Positions 17,535-25,185 of a stretch of DNA of 64,000 nucleotides are shown piece by piece. The position numbers and the translations under genes were made by a program. The stretch covers positions 988,068 through 1,052,067 of the forward strand of contig NZ_QRDJ01000006.1 in the NCBI RefSeq assembly GCF_003385845.1, given 5' to 3'. The notes beneath the pieces were generated by a model. The model was given only the letters and a program-made list of their open reading frames with translations, did not search any database and was not told the DNA's origin. Within the stretch, counting starts at the first letter, position 1. Every line of letters starts with the position of its first letter. This DNA comes from Kushneria indalinina DSM 14324 (GTDB lineage: Bacteria; Pseudomonadota; Gammaproteobacteria; Pseudomonadales; Halomonadaceae).

Positions 17535-18554
17535 ATGACCATTACCTTATCGTTGAAGATAGGCATCATTCTTATACTCGGCGCCTTTGCGCTCAATGCC
17601 CAGGGCGCCGAGTACGAATGGAAGTTTCAGGCATCGGAAACTTCCGGTGAGCCCAGCTTTAAAATCAAACAGGAGTGGGCAGATAACATTGAAGTCATGA
17701 CCAATGGTCGCGTGGCCATTGAAGTAATGCCGATCAATGCCGTGGTAGGCCCCACCGAAACCCTGCAGGCCGTCAGCGCCGGAATACTGCAGGGCCACAT
17801 GACTGACCCCAGTTACTTTTCAGGCCAGAACCCGGCCTTTGGCATGCTGGGCAACCTGGTCGGTGCCTGGCAGAACCCTTACGACTTTCTCGAATACATG
17901 AAATATGCCGGCGGCGAAGGGCTCTACAACGAGCTGGTCGAACCCTACGGTGTTCATTTGATTTCGGCGGCCACCTTTCCGCTGGAATCAGTACCCTCAA
18001 CGGTGGAAATCAAGACCATAGAAGACTTTGAGGGTCTCAAGATTCGGGCCCCACAGGGCATGGTGTACAACATTTTCGAGCGCATCGGTGCCACACCGGT
18101 CAATCTGCCGGGCTCTGAAGTCTATACCGGCCTTGAAAAAGGGGTCATCGACGCCGCCGACTCCACGGTGCTCTCCAATAACGATGCCCAGGGACTTCAT
18201 CAGTTCGCCCCCTATCCGCTGTATCCCGGCTTCCACTCCATGCCCATGATCGCGGTGTCGATCAACAAGCAGATCTGGGATGGCCTGCCACAGGATCTGC
18301 AGGTCACGTTGAAAACGGCCTTTGATCGCATGTCCTACGACCTGATTGCGCGCCTCAAGGCGCAGGATCTTGAAACGCTGGCCAAGCTTGAAAATGACCC
18401 GGACGTGCATCCCTATGATCTGCCGCCGGAAGAGCGCAGGAAGTTCCGCCAGGCCGCCGAGAAGGAGTGGCAGGAATGGGCCGGTCGCAACGACATGACC
18501 CAGAAGATCTACGACTCGACCACCGGTTTCCTGCGCTCTCGCGATCTGCTCTGA
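17535..18554 (+). CDS. TRAP transporter periplasmic binding protein (DctP family), copy 1
   Basis: A 339-residue periplasmic solute-binding protein of a tripartite ATP-independent (sodium-driven) transporter. A signal peptide (LKIGIILILGAFALNAQGA) is followed by the mature start EYEWKFQASE. The ligand-anchoring arginine region KIRAPQGMVYNIFE and the GATPVNLPGSEVYTGLEKGV stretch are typical of DctP proteins; the sequence resembles the branch that binds 2-oxo acids and related organic acids, but the ligand is not determined. ATG 17535 has GGAG ten bases upstream. Its stop is 55 bases before a second, closely related binding protein, and both precede one set of permease genes. Confidence 0.92.
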   Translation: MTITLSLKIGIILILGAFALNAQGAEYEWKFQASETSGEPSFKIKQEWADNIEVMTNGRVAIEVMPINAVVGPTETLQAVSAGILQGHMTDPSYFSGQNPAFGMLGNLVGAWQNPYDFLEYMKYAGGEGLYNELVEPYGVHLISAATFPLESVPSTVEIKTIEDFEGLKIRAPQGMVYNIFERIGATPVNLPGSEVYTGLEKGVIDAADSTVLSNNDAQGLHQFAPYPLYPGFHSMPMIAVSINKQIWDGLPQDLQVTLKTAFDRMSYDLIARLKAQDLETLAKLENDPDVHPYDLPPEERRKFRQAAEKEWQEWAGRNDMTQKIYDSTTGFLRSRDLL

Positions 18555-18609
18555 TCGCGACAGCCCATCATCGGCCCTGTACCAATAAAAACGTCAGAGG
18601 GAACCCATC

Positions 18610-19671
18610 ATGTCTATCCGCCTTCCGCTGAAAGCCTGCGTGCTCATCGCACTGGGCAGTACAGCGCTTAATGTTCAGGCCGCCGAATACGATTGGACCT
18701 TCCAGACCTCGGAAACCTCCGGCGAACCTCAGTTTGAAATGAAAAAGGCGTGGGCCGACAACGTTGAAAAAATGTCGAACGGCCGTATTGCCATCGAGAT
18801 TCTCCCTGTCGGGGCCGTGGTACAGGCCAACCAGACCCTTCAGGCAGTACGCTCCGGCATCCTGCAGGGGCATCTGACCGACCCCAGCTACTTTACCGGA
18901 CAGGATCCGGCCTTTGGCATGATGGGCAATCTGGTCGGGGCTTGGAGCGACCCGTACGATTTTCTCGATTACATGAACAATGCCGGTGGCGAAGACCTCT
19001 ACAACAAGCTGGTTGAGCCCTACGGGCTTCACCTGATCGGTGCCGCCGCTACGGGGCTTGAGTCCCTGCCTTCAAGCAAGCCAATACGCTCCATTGCGGA
19101 CATGAAAGGGCTCAAGCTGCGGGCGCCGGAAGGCATGGTCTATAACATTTTTGAAAAGGCAGGCGCCACGCCGGTTAATCTGCCGGGCTCGGAGGTCTAT
19201 ACCGGGCTCGAAAAGGGGGTCATCGATGCCGCCGATTACACCGTCTTTGCGACCAACCAAGCCCAGGGGCTGCATGACTTTGCGCCCTATCCGCTGTACC
19301 CCGGCTTCCACTCCCTGCCCATGGTCGCCGTCTCGATCAACAACGATATCTGGCAGGGTCTCCCGGGCGATCTGCAGGCCATGCTGACCACATCCGTGGA
19401 TGCACTGGCCTACGAAATGGTGGCCGAGCTGCGAACTCGCGATCTGGAGGCGGTACGTCAGGCGCGCCAGAACCCGGATATCGAGATCATTGATCTGTCA
19501 CAGGAAGAGCGCGCGACGTTCCGTGATATCGCCCGTCAGGAATGGGCGGAGTGGGCCGAGCGCAATGATATTACCCGCGAGTTCTATGACTCGGTCGTGG
19601 CGTATCTTCAGACACACAACCTGCTTCCTGCTGAAGGCAGCAATGGGACAGATGCAGACGCCTCTTCCTGA
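18610..19671 (+). CDS. TRAP transporter periplasmic binding protein (DctP family), copy 2
   Basis: A 353-residue paralogue of the preceding gene, with well over half of residues identical by eye and the same motifs (SETSGEP, GILQGH, TDPSYF, MVYNIFE, GSEVYTGLEKGV). The signal peptide ends around NVQAAEY. It differs mainly in the N-terminal lobe and in a hydrophilic C-terminal tail after HNLLP. A tandem duplication followed by divergence explains the pair. Only one small and one large permease follow, so both proteins may feed the same membrane unit with different ligands or affinities. GAGGG precedes ATG 18610. Confidence 0.92.
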   Translation: MSIRLPLKACVLIALGSTALNVQAAEYDWTFQTSETSGEPQFEMKKAWADNVEKMSNGRIAIEILPVGAVVQANQTLQAVRSGILQGHLTDPSYFTGQDPAFGMMGNLVGAWSDPYDFLDYMNNAGGEDLYNKLVEPYGLHLIGAAATGLESLPSSKPIRSIADMKGLKLRAPEGMVYNIFEKAGATPVNLPGSEVYTGLEKGVIDAADYTVFATNQAQGLHDFAPYPLYPGFHSLPMVAVSINNDIWQGLPGDLQAMLTTSVDALAYEMVAELRTRDLEAVRQARQNPDIEIIDLSQEERATFRDIARQEWAEWAERNDITREFYDSVVAYLQTHNLLPAEGSNGTDADASS

Positions 19672-19754
19672 TTGAACTGGTTTTCAGGAGAGACGGGCAT
19701 GGCCATGCCCGTCTCTCCTGACCCGATTGATTTTCTCTGATGAGAGGACGCCAC

Positions 19755-20387
19755 ATGTCCCAGGACCCCCACCGCCAGCATGGCGTCATCGAGGCAGACG
19801 AAGAGGAGCTCGCTCACTCGAACCCGGACCATATTGATCACGCCCCGGACCCGGTACGCAGTGCGCTTGATCGCGGCGTGGTATGGTGCGCCCGCAGCGC
19901 TGCCTGGCTGGTTTTCGCGGCCATGGCCATCAGCGTCTATGAGGTCATCATGCGCTATGGCTTCAACTCTCCCACCTCATGGGTGCATGAGAGCGTGGTA
20001 ATGCTGGTCGCTGTCAGTTTTGCGATTGGCGGGCCGGCAGCGCTCGCCAGCAACCGTCATATCCGGGTGCGCATCCTTTATGACAGTGCCGGCCCCCGGC
20101 TACGCCTCTGGCTGGACCGTTTCAATGACCTGGTCACCTTCGGCTTCTGCCTGGCCATGAGCTACGCCGCCTTCACCATGTTCTGGGATGCCTCTCACAA
20201 CCCTCTGGGAGAGTGGCGACTAGAACGTTCCGGTACCTCATGGAATCCGCCATTTCCGGCGCTGGTGAAAGGGATCATCATGGCCGCGCTGATGATCATG
20301 TGCGTCCAGTCGCTGGTCCATTTCGTTCAGTCCCTGCGGGGCAGGCCTGCCGAGGCACGACACGATGACGGGGAGGCAGCGTCATGA
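19755..20387 (+). CDS. TRAP transporter small permease (DctQ family)
   Basis: A 210-residue inner-membrane protein with four membrane segments after an unusually polar N-terminal tail of about 45 residues (MSQDPHRQHGVIEADEEELA). In TRAP systems the small subunit partners the large permease. Start at ATG 19755, for which GAGGA lies at good distance; ATG 19740 is a poorer alternative. Its last four bases overlap the start of the large permease (ATGA), showing translational coupling. The C-terminal tail is also charged. Family call rests on position, topology and the AASNRHIRV-like loop (here LASNRHIRVRI) common in DctQ proteins. Confidence 0.88.
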   Translation: MSQDPHRQHGVIEADEEELAHSNPDHIDHAPDPVRSALDRGVVWCARSAAWLVFAAMAISVYEVIMRYGFNSPTSWVHESVVMLVAVSFAIGGPAALASNRHIRVRILYDSAGPRLRLWLDRFNDLVTFGFCLAMSYAAFTMFWDASHNPLGEWRLERSGTSWNPPFPALVKGIIMAALMIMCVQSLVHFVQSLRGRPAEARHDDGEAAS

Positions 20388-21685
20388 GCATTGCCGACGG
20401 TACGATCCTGATGGTCGGAGCCATCTTTGCCCTGCTGGTCACCGGCCTGCCGCTGGCCTTTATTACCGGTCTGGTGGCGCTCGCCTTCACCTTTGGCTGG
20501 TTCGGCCCGATGGCCATGCCACTGGTCACCAGTCGCATCTATGGCTTCGTGACCGAATATTCGCTGGTGGCGGTGCCAATGTTCGTGCTGATGGCATCGC
20601 TGCTGGATCGCTCCGGCATTGCAAAAGACCTGTTCAATGCCATGCGCGTGTTTGCAGGTCGCCTGCCCGGCGGTGTTGCGATACAGACCGTGGTCGTGGC
20701 CTTTTTCCTTGCCGCCCTCTCGGGCATCATCGGCGGAGAGATCGTGCTGCTGGGTATTCTTGCCCTGCCGCAGATGCTGCGACTGGGCTACGACAAACAT
20801 CTTTCCATTGGCGTGGTCTGCGCCGGCGGTTCGCTGGGCACCATGATGCCGCCCTCGATCGTATTGATCATCTACGGGCTGATCGCCAGTGTTTCTATCG
20901 CCGATCTGTTTACCGCCGCCATTACACCGGCGGTGATCCTGATGCTCTCCTATATCGGCTACGTGCTGGTGCGATGTTTGAAAAACCCCAGCCTCGGGCC
21001 GCCACTGACTGAAGAAGACCGCCTCGAAACCTTCGCCACCAAAGGCAAGGCGCTGCAGGCGATTATCGTGCCGGCGCTGATCGCGGTGCTTGTGCTGGGT
21101 TCGATCTATGGCGGTATTGCCTCGGTTACCGAGGCAGCGGCCATGGGCGCGTTCGGTGTGCTGCTGGCGATCGTGCTGCGCGGCGAATTCTCGCTCAAGG
21201 TCATGCACGAAAGCCTCGGCCAGACACTGATGACCTGCGGCATGATTATCTGGATCGGTATTGGGGCAGCAGCCCTGGTCGGGGTTTACAACCTGATGGG
21301 GGGCAACCGCTTCATCTCGGGCATGATCCTGGGACTCGATGTCGCCCCCATCGTGATCATACTGGTGATGATGGGTATTTTACTGATACTGGGCATGTTC
21401 CTCGACTGGATCGGGGTCGCGATGCTGACCCTGCCGATTTTTGTGCCCATCATCACGGAGCTGGGCTACAGCCCGATATGGTTCGGGATCTTGTTCGCAG
21501 TCAACATGCAGGTGTCGTTTCTGTCACCGCCATTCGGGCCGGCCGCGTTCTATCTCAAGGGAGTCGCCCCGCCGGAAATCAGCCTCCAGGATATTTTTGT
21601 CTCACTATTGCCCTTCATTGCCCTGCAGCTGCTGGTGCTGTTTGCCCTTCTTTTCTGGCCCAATCTCGCCATGTGGCTGGTGTAA
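20384..21685 (+). CDS. TRAP transporter large permease (DctM family)
   Basis: A 433-residue inner-membrane protein with about twelve to thirteen membrane segments, the sodium-coupled transport channel of the TRAP system. Typical DctM sequences are seen: GLPLAFITGLVALAF, the VPMFVLMASLLDRSGIA loop, GSLGTMMPPSIVLIIYG and FLSPPFGPAAFYLKG. It overlaps the small permease by four bases and is the last gene of the four-gene transport operon. A symmetrical terminator follows 30 bases later and separates it from gcvT on the other strand. Confidence 0.95.
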   Translation: MSIADGTILMVGAIFALLVTGLPLAFITGLVALAFTFGWFGPMAMPLVTSRIYGFVTEYSLVAVPMFVLMASLLDRSGIAKDLFNAMRVFAGRLPGGVAIQTVVVAFFLAALSGIIGGEIVLLGILALPQMLRLGYDKHLSIGVVCAGGSLGTMMPPSIVLIIYGLIASVSIADLFTAAITPAVILMLSYIGYVLVRCLKNPSLGPPLTEEDRLETFATKGKALQAIIVPALIAVLVLGSIYGGIASVTEAAAMGAFGVLLAIVLRGEFSLKVMHESLGQTLMTCGMIIWIGIGAAALVGVYNLMGGNRFISGMILGLDVAPIVIILVMMGILLILGMFLDWIGVAMLTLPIFVPIITELGYSPIWFGILFAVNMQVSFLSPPFGPAAFYLKGVAPPEISLQDIFVSLLPFIALQLLVLFALLFWPNLAMWLV

Positions 21686-21715
21686 CCTCCATCTTTGTTC
21701 GTACCGTACCTTCTC

Positions 21716-21742
21716 AAGGCCCAGCCGTTGATGCTGGGCCTT
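21716..21742. terminator. Bidirectional terminator hairpin between dctM-like gene and gcvT
   Basis: Perfect 10-bp stem AAGGCCCAGC (21716-21725) / GCTGGGCCTT (21733-21742), loop of seven bases, between two convergent genes. The U-tracts are short on both strands. Confidence 0.65.
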
Positions 21743-21752
21743 CTCCCCGGGC

Positions 21753-22868
21753 TCAACCACGATAATAGTGTGTCGTGACAAAGGGCATTGCCGTGACAGT
21801 CATGTCCAGCCGTCGACCGCGAACCTCTGCCTGTAGTGTCTGCCCGGGCTCACGGAACTCGCGCCTGACATATCCCATCGCTATGGGCGCACCGACCGAA
21901 GGGCCGAAAGTACCCGACGTTACCTCGCCGATGGGATCGCCATCCATGTTGTAAAGCCGGGTGCCCTCTCGAACTGGCGCTCGCCCATCGGCTTTAAGGC
22001 CTACTCTGACCCGCTCGGTATCCTGATTGCCCTGCTGGGTCAGGATGACATCTGCCCCCGGAAATCCACCTTCACGCTCACCGCCCTGTCGTCTCGCCTT
22101 GCCGATCGCCCAGCCGAGCGAGGCTTCAACCGGCGTGGTTTCCTTGTCCATATCGTGGCCATAAAGACAAAGCCCTGCTTCAAGGCGTAACGAATCACGC
22201 GCGCCCAGGCCGATGGGGGCGACTTCTTTCTGGTCGAGCAGCCACTCGGCAACCTCAGTGGCGCCTTCTGCCGGGATCGACAGCTCGAAACCATCCTCTC
22301 CGGTATATCCCGAGCAGCTGATCCAGAGATCATGTCCCATGACCTCAAAGCGCCCGTGCTGCATGAAGGCAAGCTCTGTCGCTAACGGACACAGCCTGCT
22401 CATGACCTCGCGCGCTCTGGGCCCCTGCAGCGCCAGCAGGGCACGATCCTCCAGGACCTCAAGCGTCCCTTCTTCACCCAGCCCGCTCCTCATCAGCGCA
22501 GCATCCGCTGCACGGCAGGCAGCATTAACGACCAGATAAAGATGCTCCCCGGCATTGACCGCCATGAAGTCATCATGGATACCGCCCACATTGCTGGTAA
22601 AGAGCCCATAGCGCTGACGCCCGGGCGCGATTCCTACGGCATCGATGGGGGAGACCCGCTCCAGCGCCTGCGCCGGTCGACTACCGCGGATCAGCATCTG
22701 TCCCATGTGAGAGACGTCAAACAACCCGCACTGACTGCGGGTATGCTCGTGTTCACGCTTGATCCCCATCTCGAACTGGACAGGCATTTCATAGCCGGCG
22801 AAGGGGACGAACCTGGCCCCGCGCTGTTGCCAGAGCGTATAGAGCGGCGTTCGGTGCAGCGTTGACAT
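21753..22868 (-). CDS. gcvT: Glycine cleavage system T protein (aminomethyltransferase)
   Basis: A 371-residue cytoplasmic enzyme that moves the methylene of the aminomethyl-lipoyl H protein to tetrahydrofolate and releases ammonia. The N-terminus LYTLWQQRGARFVPFAGYEMPVQF (typical start seen as FVPFAGYEMPVQF) and the folate-site sequences SHMGQM, GYTGEDGFE and GLGARDSLRLEAGLCLYGHD (quoted here in part) are family-typical. GGAGGATTT precedes ATG 22868. It lies downstream of an AGCS-type amino acid symporter on the minus strand, while gcvH and gcvP face the other way, an arrangement that splits the system across one shared control region. Confidence 0.96.
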   Translation of the reverse strand: MSTLHRTPLYTLWQQRGARFVPFAGYEMPVQFEMGIKREHEHTRSQCGLFDVSHMGQMLIRGSRPAQALERVSPIDAVGIAPGRQRYGLFTSNVGGIHDDFMAVNAGEHLYLVVNAACRAADAALMRSGLGEEGTLEVLEDRALLALQGPRAREVMSRLCPLATELAFMQHGRFEVMGHDLWISCSGYTGEDGFELSIPAEGATEVAEWLLDQKEVAPIGLGARDSLRLEAGLCLYGHDMDKETTPVEASLGWAIGKARRQGGEREGGFPGADVILTQQGNQDTERVRVGLKADGRAPVREGTRLYNMDGDPIGEVTSGTFGPSVGAPIAMGYVRREFREPGQTLQAEVRGRRLDMTVTAMPFVTTHYYRG

Positions 22869-22907
22869 AAATCCTCCGGATCCGGTTCATGAATGGATAC
22901 TCCTGAA

Positions 22908-22941
22908 TGTGCATGGCCATTGATGGCAAAGGCCATGCACA
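22908..22941 (-). repeat. Hairpin between alsT-like gene and gcvT
   Basis: Perfect 11-bp arms TGTGCATGGCC (22908-22918) and GGCCATGCACA (22931-22941) around a 12-base loop in the 89-base gap between the symporter and gcvT. There is no U-tract, so this may set the relative amounts of the two messages (stability or processing) rather than end transcription. Confidence 0.6.
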
Positions 22942-22957
22942 TGCAGCCGACAGCTTT

Positions 22958-24322
22958 CTACCGGTGATCGAGCGTCTGCGCTTCGCCGGCGAAATGCTCC
23001 CGGGTCAGCTTGAACACGACCGGCGACAGCAGTGCCAGCGCAATCAGATTGGGGATGGCCATCAGGGCATTGAAGGTATCCGCCAGCAGCCAGATAAAAT
23101 CAAGATGCGCCATCGCTCCGACAGGGATCGCCAGCACAAAGGCGATTCGATAGAAGCGTGTGGCGCGGCTGCCGAAAAGATACTGAAAACATCGCTCGCC
23201 GTAGTAGGACCAGCCCAGAATGGTGGTAAAAGCAAAAATCGCCAGCGCGATGGCCACGATATAATCCCCCGGCCCCGGCAGCGCCGTACGAAAGGCCAGT
23301 GACGTCAATGAGGCACCCGAATCACCCTCGAGCCACTGCCCGGAGGTCACGATCGCAAGTGCCGTGATCGAGCAGACCACAATGGTATCGATGAAGGTAC
23401 CCAGCATGGCCACCATGCCCTGCCTGATGGGGCTGTTGGTCTGCGCTGCCGCATGGGCAATCGGCGCACTACCCAGACCTGCTTCATTGGAAAAGACGCC
23501 CCGTGCCACACCAAATCGAATGGCTGCCGCCACCGCGGCACCGGCAAACCCGCCAGCCGCCGAAATGGGCGTGAAGGCATGTTTGATGATCAGCCAGAGC
23601 GCTTCAGGAATGGCGGCGTAGTTAATGGCCAGCACCACCAGCCCCGCCAGCAGATAGGCCACGGCCATGAACGGCACCAGACGGCCGGCAACACTTGAGA
23701 TACGCTGGATCCCGCCCAGAATAACGGCGCCGGCCAACACCATGATGATCAGGCCGGTCACCCAGGTAGGGATGTTGAAAGAAGTGGATAGAGCGTCGGC
23801 GACCGAATTGGCCTGCACCGTATTGCCGATACCAAAGGAGGCCAGCGTGCCAAACAGCGCAAACATCACGCCAAGCCAGGCGTAGCGTTTGCCGAGCCCG
23901 TTTTTGATGTAGTACATCGGCCCGCCCACAAATTTGCCCTGGTCATCACGCTCGCGATAACGCACGGCACAGACCGCTTCAGCGTATTTGGTCGCCATGC
24001 CGACCAGTGCCGTCATCCACATCCAGAACACGGCGCCGGGCCCGCCCAGAGCGATCGCGGTGGCAACACCGGCAATATTGCCGGTACCGATGGTGGCCGA
24101 AAGAGAGGTCATGAGGGCGTTGAACGATGAAATCTCGCCGCTGTCCTTTTCACCCGGAGCACGCCCCTGCCAGAGCAGGGCAAAGGCGCGGCCGATGTTG
24201 CGCACGGGCATGCCCTTGAGCCCTATCTGCAGATAGAGCCCCACGCCCAGCAGCAGCAGCAGCATCAGTGGCCCCCAGACCACCCCGTTAATACCTTCTA
24301 CCAGTCCTTGTAGTGCTTCCAT
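22958..24322 (-). CDS. Sodium:alanine/glycine symporter (AGCS family)
   Basis: A 454-residue inner-membrane permease of the AGCS family (AlsT/DagA/CycA-like sodium-coupled uptake of alanine or glycine). Family motifs are seen: GTGNIAGVATAIALGGPGAVFWMW (core GTGNIAGVATAI), KYAEAVCAVRYR, GLGSAPIAHAAAQTNSP and WSYYGERC. Start chosen at ATG 24322 (MEALQGLVEGINGVVWG) because the longer frame adds a non-family N-terminus. Position directly upstream of gcvT on the same strand makes glycine a likely substrate: the operon would take up glycine and help degrade it. This is inference from context. Confidence 0.92.
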   Translation of the reverse strand: MEALQGLVEGINGVVWGPLMLLLLLGVGLYLQIGLKGMPVRNIGRAFALLWQGRAPGEKDSGEISSFNALMTSLSATIGTGNIAGVATAIALGGPGAVFWMWMTALVGMATKYAEAVCAVRYRERDDQGKFVGGPMYYIKNGLGKRYAWLGVMFALFGTLASFGIGNTVQANSVADALSTSFNIPTWVTGLIIMVLAGAVILGGIQRISSVAGRLVPFMAVAYLLAGLVVLAINYAAIPEALWLIIKHAFTPISAAGGFAGAAVAAAIRFGVARGVFSNEAGLGSAPIAHAAAQTNSPIRQGMVAMLGTFIDTIVVCSITALAIVTSGQWLEGDSGASLTSLAFRTALPGPGDYIVAIALAIFAFTTILGWSYYGERCFQYLFGSRATRFYRIAFVLAIPVGAMAHLDFIWLLADTFNALMAIPNLIALALLSPVVFKLTREHFAGEAQTLDHR

Positions 24323-24655
24323 GACCGATTTTCCCTGATTTGTTATTGAAGTCATTGCTCGTCGAACAGCATGGATGACGGCGCAACATGAAAATCTACA
24401 GGCTGACCCTGCTGATGTCATGACAAGCTTGCCGGAAACCGACGTTTTTCACGCCCGCCCCTTTTAGTCCCCGGTCGGCAACGTTACGATAAGCAAAAAG
24501 TTTCCGATCGGAAACACGTCGGCACAACAAAATCGCCGGTCCGCAATCAGCAGTGGACGAGCAAGCCGCCTGAAGCCACCCTATAGGCAGGTCAGCCTCG
24601 TTATCCCCGGGATGTTTCGCCATCCGTCATCTTGGCATTGAACAGGACATATAAA
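24323..24655. promoter_or_regulatory. Divergent control region of alsT-gcvT and gcvHP
   Basis: These 333 bases separate the two divergent halves of the glycine cleavage locus and contain no credible gene. A perfect 16-bp palindrome, GTTTCCGATCGGAAAC, lies at 24500-24515, well placed to act on both promoters. I looked for a glycine riboswitch (its conserved aptamer core) on both strands and did not find one, and saw no sigma-54 promoter (TGGC-N9-TGC type). Confidence 0.5.
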
Positions 24656-25054
24656 ATGAGCCAGATCCCCACTAATCTCCGCTATTCGGACAGTCACGAA
24701 TGGGTCCAGGATAATGGCGATGGTACGGTCACCATCGGCATTACCGATCATGCTCAGCAGGCCCTTGGCGACGTGGTCTTCGTGGAGCTTCCCGAGGTTG
24801 GCAGCACCATCACCACCGGTGAGGAGTTCGGTGTGGTTGAATCGGTCAAGGCCGCCTCCGACCTTTATGCCCCCCTGAGCGGTGAAGTCCTTGGCGTCAA
24901 CACCCTGCTCGAAGACGCCCCCGAAAGCCTCAATGAAAGTCCCTACGACGATGCCTGGTTGATCAAGATTCGTCTGGCAGAGCCTGATGAACTCGAATCA
25001 CTGATGGACGCCGAGAGCTATACCGAACTCGTCGCCAACGAAGCAAACGACTGA
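24656..25054 (+). CDS. gcvH: Glycine cleavage system H protein
   Basis: A 132-residue lipoyl carrier protein that shuttles the aminomethyl group between the P, T and L proteins. The lipoylated lysine is K65 in VESVKAASDLYAP, one position from the E. coli one. The C-terminal helix (DELESLMDAESYTELV) is typical. The start at ATG 24656 (MSQIPTNLRYSDSHEW) has AGGA upstream; an in-frame extension to 24632 lacks one. It is followed by gcvP after 131 bases. Confidence 0.97.
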   Translation: MSQIPTNLRYSDSHEWVQDNGDGTVTIGITDHAQQALGDVVFVELPEVGSTITTGEEFGVVESVKAASDLYAPLSGEVLGVNTLLEDAPESLNESPYDDAWLIKIRLAEPDELESLMDAESYTELVANEAND

Positions 25055-25185
25055 ACAGCATTTACGACTGACACCACGAGGCTGACCTCCTCGCTGTTGT
25101 CAGAAAGGCTCATGATCATCGCTCGGTCCCATATTGGCCGCGCCCTGCAGTGACATCTTCTGACACTCCATCTTACGGATATCCC

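Noticed and set aside
24323..24655. Glycine riboswitch before the glycine cleavage genes or the symporter
   Set aside because: The conserved aptamer core sequences are not present on either strand.
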